From Shewanella halifaxensis HAW-EB4 (GTDB taxonomy: Bacteria; Pseudomonadota; Gammaproteobacteria; Enterobacterales; Shewanellaceae): a stretch of 64,000 nt of DNA. The position numbers and the translations under genes were made by a program. Each line of letters begins with the position of its first letter. The first letter of the stretch is position 1. The stretch spans positions 3,162,001 to 3,226,000 of the forward strand of contig NC_010334.1 of the NCBI RefSeq assembly GCF_000019185.1, written 5' to 3'. Below are positions 45,557 through 54,284 of the stretch, piece after piece. The notes below the pieces were generated by a model that saw only the letters and a program-made list of their open reading frames with translations, had not been told where the DNA came from and ran no database searches.

Positions 45557-46687
45557 TTACAGCTCGACTCCTGAAAACCCTAAATTGGATAACCAATTTA
45601 CATTAGTTTGCCCCGTGTTGCCTACCTTTAATGCACTAAATTCGCGCCGATGGGTGTGATTTTTTCTCATATGATCAAACCCCTGGTTATTTAGAAACTG
45701 TTTTCTAAATAATTCGTCATCATCGCGCAGATCATAGACAAACCTCGCCAGCTGTAATAACGCTCTTTCATCGCTAATTTCCTGCACTAAGACCCGCTCA
45801 CTCCACAGCGCTGGCAGTAACGACTCCATCTGTTTGTCGGCGCTAATTTGAAGCACCTCAGCCAATTTTTGATACAAGATATAGGTACCGCGCGCCTTAC
45901 CCTCTAACGAGTAACCGGCGATATGGGGCGTACAAAACTCAACATAGGGCACCAACTCAGGCATAGGGTTGGGCTCGCCTTCCCACACATCGAGCACCAC
46001 TTTGACGTCATCACGCTGTTGTTTGAATTTAATCAGGGCACGATTATCTATCACCTCACCGCGGCAACAGTTAACCAGCCAGGTGTTTTCAGCTAGGCTA
46101 TTGAGCCTCTGCTCATCGAACAGATACCAAGTTTTGTGCTCACCAGTTTTAGTTATCGGCACATGCAGGCTAATAACATCGCACTTTTCAATAAGCGTAT
46201 CTAACGACACAAAGTCGCGGGGATCGCCACTTTGCTCTAACAGTGGATCATTAAGCAGTACTTCAATGCCATAAGCCTCAAGGCATTTAACCACCGCAGT
46301 GCCGGTATTACCCGCACCAACAATACCCACCACCTTGCCTTTAAGTGGGCTATTAAAGCGCTGCGCCAACTCAAGCATGGCGATAAAGGCAAACTCCCCC
46401 ACAGCAGTGGCGTTACAGCCCGGCGCATTAGAGAAGGGAATATTGTGACTTGCAAGATAATCTAAATCGATATGATCTGTACCTATGGTGGCACTGCCGA
46501 CAAATTTAAGTCGGTTATTCTCTGCTAACAATGCTTGATCGACCTTAGTCACTGAGCGCACTAGCAGTACATCGGCATCTTTTACTTGCTCAGGCGTTAA
46601 CTCCCTACCGTTTACGGTTTCAATCGTGCCCAAATCACCAAATAACTGTTGTACATAAGGCATATTTTCATCGGCAAGGATCTTCAT
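45557..46687 (-). CDS. pdxB: Erythronate-4-phosphate dehydrogenase
   Basis: The 376-residue protein is a D-2-hydroxyacid dehydrogenase of the PdxB type, which oxidises 4-phosphoerythronate in pyridoxal phosphate synthesis. The NAD fold is VGIVGAGNTG. The catalytic Arg is in NCCRGEVIDN, the Glu in LDVWEGEPNP and the His in CTPHIAGYS. The PdxB-specific C-terminal dimerisation domain is present. The order pdxB-asd(usg)-fimV-truA-folC is conserved in Shewanella and related bacteria. AGGGAA lies shortly before the ATG. Confidence 0.95.
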   Translation of the reverse strand: MKILADENMPYVQQLFGDLGTIETVNGRELTPEQVKDADVLLVRSVTKVDQALLAENNRLKFVGSATIGTDHIDLDYLASHNIPFSNAPGCNATAVGEFAFIAMLELAQRFNSPLKGKVVGIVGAGNTGTAVVKCLEAYGIEVLLNDPLLEQSGDPRDFVSLDTLIEKCDVISLHVPITKTGEHKTWYLFDEQRLNSLAENTWLVNCCRGEVIDNRALIKFKQQRDDVKVVLDVWEGEPNPMPELVPYVEFCTPHIAGYSLEGKARGTYILYQKLAEVLQISADKQMESLLPALWSERVLVQEISDERALLQLARFVYDLRDDDELFRKQFLNNQGFDHMRKNHTHRREFSALKVGNTGQTNVNWLSNLGFSGVEL

Positions 46688-47023
46688 TGTGGTTCCCTAA
46701 AGTGGCCTGAATGCGTATGGACTGCATTCTAACAAGATGGTCAATTTATTAGAAACAATAGCATTGAAAATAGCATTGAAAATAAACGAAGACGGAGACA
46801 TAACGAATAGGGGCACTATCCACTTGCAACTAGCAAATTTTCCACTTTTATCATTCATTACATGAGTTGTACGTTAAAGCAACAAATGTTAAGTTGCATG
46901 GTTGTTAAAACATTAAATTAACAACGAGTATTGGAGTCGGTTTTAGCTATAGAGCAAAATGTTGCGAGTGCGATTATTAGAATTAACGCTAACGTAGTTA
47001 TGTGTACAAGGAGTGTTCAGGTC
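46688..47023. other. Divergent intergenic region, no gene seen
   Basis: This 336-base AT-rich spacer lies between pdxB and the DUF6624 gene and holds both promoters. An open frame in the last third (from 46931) is continuous with the DUF6624 gene but looks like leader DNA, since the signal peptide starts only at 47024. No repeat or operator was recognised. Confidence 0.4.
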
Positions 47024-47620
47024 ATGCGTTGTTTATTAGTTTTACTCTTTTTCTCTTTCTCGGCTTTTGCAGAGATGAACCTAGAGCTTCAAAAAGAGTT
47101 AATAGAAATGGGAGTTAAAGACCAAAAAATTCGAGAAGAAATTGCGAAAGTAGGTTGGAACAATTCACCTCAATACTTACTTGATAAACTTAAAGCAATT
47201 GACGCTATTAATACTAAAAAGCTGAAAGCTATTATTGAGGAGCACTCTTGGCCAACAAAAGATTTGGTTGGTGTCAAAGGCGTTAATGCAGGGTTTCTCA
47301 TTATTCAACACTCACCGGACATTGATTTTAAAGTAGCAATGCTGCCCAAACTAAAAAAAGCGTACTCTAATGACCAAGGCGTCACCGGTCAGAAGTTAGC
47401 TCTTCTAACTGATAACGTGCTTGTTTCACAAGGAAAAAACCAGCTGTACGGTACCCAGGCTGAACATGTAAATGGTGCAATTATTATCAAACCCATAGAT
47501 GATGAAGCCAATGTAGACAAACGAAGGGCTGATCTAAAAATGCCACCATTAGAATTTTATATTAAATTTATGGAAGAAGCGTATGGATTAAAAGATCATC
47601 CTGAAATAGAGCTAAATTAA
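47024..47620 (+). CDS. Secreted DUF6624-like protein
   Basis: The start at 47024 is preferred because the signal peptide MRCLLVLLFFSFSAFA begins there and AAGGAG lies ten bases upstream. The product is 198 residues. The mature protein resembles DUF6624, a family of unknown function, with the segments LDKLKAIDAINTKKLKAII, FLIIQHSPDIDFK and LALLTDNVLVSQGKNQLYGT and the closing PPLEFYIKFMEEAYG. It should be periplasmic or secreted. It is AT-rich and begins a group of three small genes that do not look like core genome. Confidence 0.7.
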   Translation: MRCLLVLLFFSFSAFAEMNLELQKELIEMGVKDQKIREEIAKVGWNNSPQYLLDKLKAIDAINTKKLKAIIEEHSWPTKDLVGVKGVNAGFLIIQHSPDIDFKVAMLPKLKKAYSNDQGVTGQKLALLTDNVLVSQGKNQLYGTQAEHVNGAIIIKPIDDEANVDKRRADLKMPPLEFYIKFMEEAYGLKDHPEIELN

Positions 47621-47763
47621 TATAAATATAGCAAGCCAATCAAGTAGCGGGCTAACAGTGGACAGGTGTTCGTTTCTCTCTAATTTTAACAACTATTTTA
47701 TGCCGCTTAGCAAGGCGGTAGAGGTTTACAATAGCACCTGTTTTTTACAGAAAGGAATCATCA

Positions 47764-47931
47764 ATGAAAACCAGTTTATTATCAAAACCTAGCGGATATT
47801 ATTGGGCATCGCTCATCATGTTTTTAGGTTTGATTTATAATGTTATAGAACAAGATCTGTTTGGTTCTGCAATTTTTTTAATCTCATCAGCCATATTTTT
47901 GTCTGTAGGCTTTGTTAAAGGCCGAGCATGA
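47764..47931 (+). CDS. Small hydrophobic membrane protein, 55 residues
   Basis: A short gene with ATG at 47764 and an AAAGGA site eight bases upstream encodes 55 residues beginning MKTSLLSKPSGYYWASLIMF. Two membrane helices are apparent (about 14-27 and 33-50), followed by a short GRA tail. No family is recognised. The good ribosome site, hydrophobic pattern and clean stop support a real gene. It lies between the DUF6624 gene and a zinc-ribbon membrane protein. Confidence 0.55.
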   Translation: MKTSLLSKPSGYYWASLIMFLGLIYNVIEQDLFGSAIFLISSAIFLSVGFVKGRA

Positions 47932-48077
47932 TTAGATAAAAATTAGGTTGCTAAATCCCACTAATCAAGCCTCTGAATTAAGAATCGCCAAGGCAGACAG
48001 CCATTCGCTGAGCAAATAGTCCACTAACATATGGTTCACTTATTAGCAGGGTTAGATGTCTTGAAGGTTTTTAGAAA

Positions 48078-48401
48078 ATGGGGAGCCTAGTTTGTTCAAA
48101 TTGCCATGAGGAAATCTTAGTAACTTGGAAGCGTTACTGGCGTTCTAGTAGAGGTGTTTACGATTGTCCGCACTGTAGCGCCAAATCTAAACTCGAAACG
48201 AAACCGAGATGGATTCAGTTTTCTTCTTGGGCATTGCAATTTTCAATTTTATTTATATGTTCAGGTCTAGTTGGATTATTTGGTCTCTTAGGTGGTATTT
48301 CCTTACTTATTTTTATACCCGTTTTTCTATTAGATAAACATTTAGACACAAGGTTTGGTAATTTAGTAAAGCCACCAAACAAAAAACGAAGGCCTCAATA
48401 G
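48078..48401 (+). CDS. Zinc-ribbon membrane protein, unknown function
   Basis: The 107-residue protein has an N-terminal four-cysteine zinc ribbon, CSNC at residues 6-9 and CPHC at 30-33, then two adjacent membrane helices (about 48-70 and 68-86 as one hairpin) and a short basic tail. It resembles small zinc-ribbon/2TM proteins found near accessory genes, but I cannot name a family. A weak ribosome site precedes the ATG. A hairpin terminator lies 58 bases downstream. Confidence 0.6.
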   Translation: MGSLVCSNCHEEILVTWKRYWRSSRGVYDCPHCSAKSKLETKPRWIQFSSWALQFSILFICSGLVGLFGLLGGISLLIFIPVFLLDKHLDTRFGNLVKPPNKKRRPQ

Positions 48402-48458
48402 TTTATTCACATAAGCGTTCTCATCTCAAATATTAGCCATCCAGCTTGGTGCAAGAAT

Positions 48459-48490
48459 TAAAAGCCAGTAGCAGTTAGCGACTGGCTTTT
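48459..48490. terminator. Terminator between the zinc-ribbon gene and the reductase
   Basis: The 10-bp perfect stem AAAAGCCAGT / ACTGGCTTTT encloses an 11-base loop. It is symmetrical and can serve both convergent genes. Confidence 0.75.
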
Positions 48491-48545
48491 AGAGCAAACG
48501 TTTAGTGCTATCATCTAGTGATTTGATGAACAATTAATTGCAACC

Positions 48546-49469
48546 TTATTGCAGTTGGCTGAGCTCTAGCAGTTTAGCGGCGACAAACAAGTCTTGAATG
48601 GCAATGCCTGAGCTATCAAAAATCGTAATATCGGCATTATCAATGCGCCCTGCTAATGCGCTAGTAATAACTTTACCAATCTCTGTCACTTGCGCATGAT
48701 TCGAGTGCTGAAATTCACCGATAACGACTGACTGCGCGCCATAATCACAAAATAAACTTGAGTTTTTATACAGCTCAGCCGGTAGCTCTTGCTTGCCGAC
48801 TTTATCTGCGCCCATGGCTGAGATATGGGTGCCCGGTTTAACCCAGCTGGCCTCAAATAGCGGCGCACAGGCTGTGGTTGCGGTCACGATAATATCTGCA
48901 CTTTCACAGCCATATTGGGCACTGGTGACTGTACACTCTGCTTGCAAGCCTTTATCGACGAGACGCTTAATAAAGGCTTCGCAACGATGCTTATCTCGAC
49001 CAACAACCATCACCTTAGTGATATCACGCACTTGTGCAATGGCTAACACTTCGTACTCGGCTTGGTGGCCAGTGCCAAATACAGCCAACACAGTGGCATC
49101 TTTTCGAGCGAGATAATCGACTGCAACCGCGTCCGCTGCCGCGGTGCGGTAGGCGTTAACCTGTGTTGCGGCAACCACTGCAACCAACTCTCCGGTTTCT
49201 GGGCTTAACAGAAATACATTAGTGCCATGGCACGGCATGTTTTTGGCTTGATTACCCGGCCAGTAGCTCCCCGTCTTCCAGCCAACGAGTGTTGCCGTAG
49301 AAGCTGACTTCATTGAAAACATCGAGTCCGTTTGTGGTCCTGATGCATTAACCACGGGAAACAGGGTCGCTTCATCGGTTATGGCTGCGATAAACGCCTC
49401 TTTAACGGCGGTATAGGCCAGTTGATGGGTGATCAGTTTTGCGGTTTGCGCTTCATTTAAATATTGCAT
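48546..49469 (-). CDS. Ornithine cyclodeaminase/mu-crystallin family reductase
   Basis: The start at 49469 follows a GGTAAC and gives 307 residues, the normal length for the family; a 66-codon extension overlaps the neighbouring gene and is discounted. The Rossmann loop is AVFGTGHQAEYEV, and the family segments MPCHGTNVFLLSPETGELVA and SAMGADKVGKQELP are present. Members are ornithine cyclodeaminases, alanine dehydrogenases or ketimine (pyrroline/piperideine-2-carboxylate) reductases. Coupling with an upstream PLP enzyme (1-base gap) suggests it acts on a keto or imino acid that this enzyme releases. The exact substrate is not deducible. Confidence 0.82.
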   Translation of the reverse strand: MQYLNEAQTAKLITHQLAYTAVKEAFIAAITDEATLFPVVNASGPQTDSMFSMKSASTATLVGWKTGSYWPGNQAKNMPCHGTNVFLLSPETGELVAVVAATQVNAYRTAAADAVAVDYLARKDATVLAVFGTGHQAEYEVLAIAQVRDITKVMVVGRDKHRCEAFIKRLVDKGLQAECTVTSAQYGCESADIIVTATTACAPLFEASWVKPGTHISAMGADKVGKQELPAELYKNSSLFCDYGAQSVVIGEFQHSNHAQVTEIGKVITSALAGRIDNADITIFDSSGIAIQDLFVAAKLLELSQLQ

Positions 49470-49470
49470 G

Positions 49471-50637
49471 TTACCAGCCTTGAATTCGGTTCCAGATCTC
49501 GTAGGTGTTATCTTGTGTATCAAACACATGGTAGTGTTGATGCATAGAGGCGGTGGCGCAGGCATGATTAGGCAGAATATGTAATCGACAACCAACAGGG
49601 AAATCATCAAAATTGATCCCATCACTGCCAACTGCAGCAATAATGCCATGCTCCTGATTAACGCCAATCACCTGCATTGCTTCAACGAGCTGACCATTGG
49701 ATTTAGCGACTAGTCCATAACCGCAATCTTTAGGTTGACTCGCGGTGCCGCGATCAGCCGACAGTGCCATCCATCCTGCATCAATAAACAGCCAACCCTT
49801 TTCCTTATTATGACCAATCACCGTAGTTACCACGCTGGCTGCGATATCGTCAAGCTGGCACACGCCTATTCCGGTCATGACTAAATCGAAGAAACCATAA
49901 ACCCCCGCTCTAACTTCGGTGATCCCTGTCAGGTCTTGATAGCTATGAGCAGTAGGCGTTGAGCCGATGCTAACGATGTCACAAGGAATTGCTGCTGCAC
50001 GTAAGTTATTAGCCGCCTTAAGGGTCATTTGAACTTCGTTGCGGGCAGCTTCAGCTAAGGACTCTTGATCGAAGCAAAGATAAGACTCACCAGCATGGGC
50101 TAACACACCATGGAAGCTCGCTGCGCCTTGGTGCAGCAGATTGGCGATTTCAATTAACTTGGGATCATCAGGGTGAATGCCGCCTCGATGCCCGTCACAG
50201 TCAACTTCTATCAGAGCTGGAATGGCGCAGTTGTGCTGCTCACAATAGTGACTCACAAACTCAGCTTGTTCTACGGTGTCGAGTAGTACCCTTACCTCAG
50301 CCCCCTTAACGATAAGCTGCTCGATTCTCGGTAATTTGCCCTCAGAAATACCAACCGCATAAACGATGTTAGTGTAGCCCTCACCTGCCAACGCCTCAGC
50401 TTCTTTTACGGTTGAGACTGTGATTGCCGATGTTTTTTGTGGCAGTAGGTGATTAACCGCTTCGAGTGCTCTTACGGTTTTAAAGTGAGGCCGCAGCTCT
50501 GCTCCTAAAGCTTCGGTCTTATTGCGTAATCGCGCTAGGTTTTTAAGCATGAGCGGTTTATCGACTAACAAAAAAGGCGTATCGAGACTCTGATATTGAC
50601 TCGACAATTGTGGATTTGGGTTTTCACTGTTTAACAT
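49471..50637 (-). CDS. DSD1/D-threonine aldolase-like PLP enzyme
   Basis: The 388-residue protein is a fold-type III PLP enzyme with an alanine racemase-like N-domain and a D-serine dehydratase-like C-domain. The PLP lysine lies in LRPHFKTVRA near residue 54. EVDCDGHRGG and SIGSTPTAH bind cofactor. The C-terminal LPNHACATASMHQHYHV segment holds His and Cys residues that bind the catalytic metal in DSD1-type enzymes. Relatives split D-threonine, D-3-hydroxyaspartate or D-serine. It precedes the ornithine-cyclodeaminase-like gene and is divergent from a LysR regulator, which probably controls both. Confidence 0.85.
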   Translation of the reverse strand: MLNSENPNPQLSSQYQSLDTPFLLVDKPLMLKNLARLRNKTEALGAELRPHFKTVRALEAVNHLLPQKTSAITVSTVKEAEALAGEGYTNIVYAVGISEGKLPRIEQLIVKGAEVRVLLDTVEQAEFVSHYCEQHNCAIPALIEVDCDGHRGGIHPDDPKLIEIANLLHQGAASFHGVLAHAGESYLCFDQESLAEAARNEVQMTLKAANNLRAAAIPCDIVSIGSTPTAHSYQDLTGITEVRAGVYGFFDLVMTGIGVCQLDDIAASVVTTVIGHNKEKGWLFIDAGWMALSADRGTASQPKDCGYGLVAKSNGQLVEAMQVIGVNQEHGIIAAVGSDGINFDDFPVGCRLHILPNHACATASMHQHYHVFDTQDNTYEIWNRIQGW

Positions 50638-50835
50638 GCTTGATTTCCTAAACTATCAATCTGAACTATTAATCTGGGCTATTAACCAGGGCTATTAACC
50701 AGAACAATCAAATAAGTCATTGCTAGATTTGATGCACGTGAGCGACATCAAACCAGCGAGTAGAACAAGAGTATCCAAGAAGTTGGTTTTGTTTTACATT
50801 AATACTTATTAAGGTATAGATTAGGTTTAAACCAA

Positions 50836-51774
50836 ATGATCACCACTGAAGATCTCAGGTTCATTACAACAATTGCCAGTCACAGAACATTGGCTGATGC
50901 AGCGAGAACCTTAAATATCACCCCCCCCTCGGTGACACTTAGACTGCAACATATTGAAAGAAAGCTGTCGATTAAACTTATCCAGCGCCCATCGAGAATC
51001 GTAAGTCTCACCGAAGAGGGACAACTCTTGTTAGATAAAGGCCTGCCTATTTTGCGCGAACTCGATGAGCTACAAGAACAGCTCGATGAACTTAAGGAGC
51101 ATGTGTGCGGCAAACTCAGGGTGTTGGCCCCCTTAGGTTTTGGTAATGATTATATCGCGCCATTACTGGGAGAATACAAAGTCAGCCACCCTCAGCTAGA
51201 TATCGAGCTTGAACTATCCGATAACCCGAATTGGTCAAGTCATCATAAATGGGACATCATTATTTATATCGGGGCGCTCAATGATTCCTCATTGAAAATG
51301 ATCACCTTGGCACCTAATCAGAGGTTTATCTGCGCCTCGCCTGAATACCTTAAGCAAATGGGCACACCTAGAGCGCCGCAAGAGCTGCTCAAGCATCGAT
51401 GTATCGCCTTAAGAGAGAATAACGAAGATGTCACCCTGTGGTCTTTTAGCAAACTGTCACACGACAAGCAGGCCAATGACCGTTTTACCGACGACAAACT
51501 TGAGATGGTTAGGATCACGCCAACGCTGGCCAGTAACGAGGGCCGCGTCATTAAAGATTGGGCGATAGCTGGACTTGGGATTATTATGCGTTCTGAATGG
51601 GATGTACAGCCGCAGATCAACAGCGGTGAGCTGGTGCGACTATTGCCCGACTATTCATTACCCAACGCCAATATTGTTGCGTTATTATCTAGCCCTGAAA
51701 AAGAGCGTTCAGCGCGGATTTCGGGGTTTATTCGACTCCTAAAAGAGCGACTATATCCAGAACCTTGGAAGTAA
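50836..51774 (+). CDS. LysR-family transcriptional regulator
   Basis: The 312-residue protein has the standard LysR layout: an N-terminal HTH (TLADAARTLNITPPSVTLRL, about residues 18-37), a linker helix, and a periplasmic-binding-protein-like effector domain. It is transcribed divergently from the PLP-enzyme/reductase pair with 198 bases between them, the usual arrangement for a LysR activator and its target operon. The ligand is probably a D-amino or hydroxyamino acid, by context only. An A/T-rich spacer upstream contains TTAATACTTATTAAGG, a possible LysR T-N11-A-type site. Confidence 0.88.
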   Translation: MITTEDLRFITTIASHRTLADAARTLNITPPSVTLRLQHIERKLSIKLIQRPSRIVSLTEEGQLLLDKGLPILRELDELQEQLDELKEHVCGKLRVLAPLGFGNDYIAPLLGEYKVSHPQLDIELELSDNPNWSSHHKWDIIIYIGALNDSSLKMITLAPNQRFICASPEYLKQMGTPRAPQELLKHRCIALRENNEDVTLWSFSKLSHDKQANDRFTDDKLEMVRITPTLASNEGRVIKDWAIAGLGIIMRSEWDVQPQINSGELVRLLPDYSLPNANIVALLSSPEKERSARISGFIRLLKERLYPEPWK

Positions 51775-51999
51775 GCACTGGTACATTAAATAACAGCATT
51801 TTATTGAACGGTAGCCTCCTTTGGAAGCTTTCACCTAATTAGTTCTACCTATTTAGTTTTACGCATGCAGGGCGTGCACGAGCAGTACAAGCAAAATAGC
51901 TTAAGTTTGAAGCTGTTTCGTTCAGCTACACATTTTAGCCAAACATTATCAGCGCCATGATAACCGTTAGGTAATCCAATTTATGAAAGGAGACAAACA

Positions 52000-52419
52000 G
52001 TGAATAAAGAAGTACGTGTAGGAGTTGCCGCAGTCATTTTTAGGGATAACTGCCTTTTGCTTGGTGAGCGTATAGGCTCTCACGGCTCAGAAACTTGGGC
52101 AACTCCTGGTGGGCATCTGGAACTTGGTGAGAATATCGAGGAATGTGCAAGACGTGAAGTACTAGAAGAAACAGGCTTAGTGGTAAAATCGATAACCAAA
52201 CTTGGCTTTACTAATGATATTTTCGAAAAAGAAAGTAAGCATTACGTGACATTATTTGTTATTGCATCATGTGGTGACGGTGAGCCTCGAGTAACTGAGC
52301 CAGATAAATGTAAGCAATGGAAGTGGTGTAAACTAAATGAACTTCCGCAACCGCTGTTTTTGCCGCTAATTAATTTGCTAAAAGAGTACCCAAACATCAA
52401 TGACTTGCCAATAGACTAG
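52000..52419 (+). CDS. Nudix hydrolase
   Basis: This 139-residue protein contains a full Nudix box, GX5EX7REUXEEXGU, seen as GGHLELGENIEECARREVLE followed by ETGL (about residues 37-60). It should hydrolyse a nucleoside diphosphate linked to another group, with magnesium; sequence alone does not give the substrate, although nucleotide (8-oxo-dGTP-like or dNTP) pyrophosphatase activity is common in this size class. Translation starts at GTG at 52000 after a strong GAAAGGAG site. It is a single gene. Confidence 0.88.
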   Translation: MNKEVRVGVAAVIFRDNCLLLGERIGSHGSETWATPGGHLELGENIEECARREVLEETGLVVKSITKLGFTNDIFEKESKHYVTLFVIASCGDGEPRVTEPDKCKQWKWCKLNELPQPLFLPLINLLKEYPNINDLPID

Positions 52420-52555
52420 CCCCTATACCACTTTGCATGCAGTTCAGTGTACGACTAAACGGCTTTAGGACGTGGAGTAACGCAGAAACTGCTGCCGAGG
52501 ACGGTTCATTCTCGTTAATGAAATCCTTGCTTCACCCAATTGTTATCGTAAAGCC

Positions 52556-54280
52556 CTAACATGGAGCATGTGTCATCGACGATAAATTCGCTGCGTTGCA
52601 ATTTGTGGTATTACAATCAGCCCGGTTACAATTAACAGTATTGCAAAGTTTTTCAAAGGGTTGTGGTTCATGAATATAATAACCTTGAACGTAATCGACT
52701 CCAATTTCGGTTAACTTAGCCAAAATTGCTTCACTTTCGACAAATTCAGCGATGGTTTTTAACCCCATGGTATGACCAACCTCATTGATTGATTTTACCA
52801 TGGCATAAGAAACGGAGTCTGTTGCGATATCTTTGACAAAGTCGCCATCAATCTTCAAATAGTTGACAGGTAATTTTTTAAGATATGAAAATGATGAAAG
52901 GCCAGAACCAAAATCATCTAATGAGAAACAAAAGCCCTTTTGTTTTAAACAACTTATTAATGCGACTGTTTTGTCCAACTCTTGTATCGCTGCCGTTTCA
53001 GTGATCTCAAAACAGATCTGCTTTGGATTAACGTTATAGGTATCGAGTAAATTTTCGATATAGTTGATTAAACTATCATCAGACAGTGTTTGACCAGAGA
53101 GATTTATTGAATAATTACACGAAGGGGTAATTTTACTGAACGTAGCCTTCAGAACCCAACGATCAATATCAGGCATTAGGTCATAACGTTCAGCTGGTGG
53201 AATAAAGACCCCTGGAGAAATAATCATCCCATCCTCATCCTTGAGTCTAATCAACACCTCAAAATGGCTACTTTCCTCTCCCCCTCCAATTGCACAGATC
53301 TTTTGCGCATAGATAACAAACTGATTTGATGCTAAAGCCCAATTCAGTTTGCCTAGCCATTCCACCTCACGAATATGCTCCTCTAATTCACCATTTTCCA
53401 AATTAATAACATGCACCCTATTTCGGCCATTATTTTTTGCTATTTGGCAGGCATTATCAGCGGCATTTATAATCGCACTCACCGTATCATAAGGCACATT
53501 GACCAATGAGATACCGGCCGAAATACCCACCTTGAAAGATTTTTTTCCATAAGTAAAAACAAAACTCTCAATTTCCTTACGTATTTTTTCAGCGATTTGC
53601 ACAGCTTTATTCAGTGAACACATTTCCAACAAAATGGAAAACTCATCACCTCCAAGTCTTGCGAGAGTATCTCTTTCTCTAATATTCGTTTTCATGATCG
53701 CCGTGACACGTTTTAAGAGCTCATCGCCCGCAGCATGGCCAGCTGTGTCATTGACCGGTTTGAAACGATCAATATCAATAAATATTACAGCACCCGATAA
53801 AGTATGAAGCTTGGATTTGGCAATAAATCGTTTAAGTCTTTCTTCAAATTGCTTGCGATTGGCCAGTTTTGTTAGATTGTCATGGGTCGCTTGATACAGT
53901 AACTTGTCTTCAAGTTCAGCCTGTTTTGTGACATTTTCGATAATAACGAGTGTACCGTGAAGCATACTTCGACATTTTATATTTAGAATATAGGCGTTAG
54001 CTTTAATACGTGACAAATCACATTGTCGGCTTTGTTTTCCGATAATTGATGTTTCAAAGTTCTCTTGTAACTCAGGAATATTAACGAAGGCTTCAGAGTA
54101 TGGAATATCGACCATATCGGCTAGATCAGACAGAGGTAAACCAAGTAGCTTGATTGCATCGGCATTTATAATGCTAATTTCCATCTCTTCGGAAATCGTC
54201 AAGATCCCGAACGGAGCATTACCAATAATGCCTGTAAGGTATTGTCTCAGAGCAACTGTCTGCTGTGTCGAATGGTTCAT
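52556..54280 (-). CDS. PAS-GGDEF-EAL c-di-GMP signalling protein
   Basis: The 574-residue protein has a PAS-like N-domain (about 10-120), a GGDEF domain with intact signature LARLGGDEFS and an I-site RERD five residues before it, and an EAL domain whose motif reads EVLIRL instead of EALLR. The other EAL catalytic residues (NLSGQTL, FEITETAA, DDFGSGLSSF, K in LKIDGDF, AEFVESE, QGY) are all present, so both synthesis and breakdown of c-di-GMP are possible. The last 29 residues form a Cys/Asn-rich tail with a five-residue period. Its AAAGGG ribosome site overlaps the stop region of the upstream kinase-like gene. It is the last gene of a STAS/RsbT-like operon. Confidence 0.92.
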   Translation of the reverse strand: MNHSTQQTVALRQYLTGIIGNAPFGILTISEEMEISIINADAIKLLGLPLSDLADMVDIPYSEAFVNIPELQENFETSIIGKQSRQCDLSRIKANAYILNIKCRSMLHGTLVIIENVTKQAELEDKLLYQATHDNLTKLANRKQFEERLKRFIAKSKLHTLSGAVIFIDIDRFKPVNDTAGHAAGDELLKRVTAIMKTNIRERDTLARLGGDEFSILLEMCSLNKAVQIAEKIRKEIESFVFTYGKKSFKVGISAGISLVNVPYDTVSAIINAADNACQIAKNNGRNRVHVINLENGELEEHIREVEWLGKLNWALASNQFVIYAQKICAIGGGEESSHFEVLIRLKDEDGMIISPGVFIPPAERYDLMPDIDRWVLKATFSKITPSCNYSINLSGQTLSDDSLINYIENLLDTYNVNPKQICFEITETAAIQELDKTVALISCLKQKGFCFSLDDFGSGLSSFSYLKKLPVNYLKIDGDFVKDIATDSVSYAMVKSINEVGHTMGLKTIAEFVESEAILAKLTEIGVDYVQGYYIHEPQPFEKLCNTVNCNRADCNTTNCNAANLSSMTHAPC

Positions 54281-54284
54281 TTTA

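Noticed and set aside
47621..48077. Integron attC-like sites around the small genes
   Set aside because: GGCTAAC near 47650 and GGTTAGATG near 48046 recall attC core bases, but no full R''-L''-L'-R' pairing could be drawn and no integrase is in the window.
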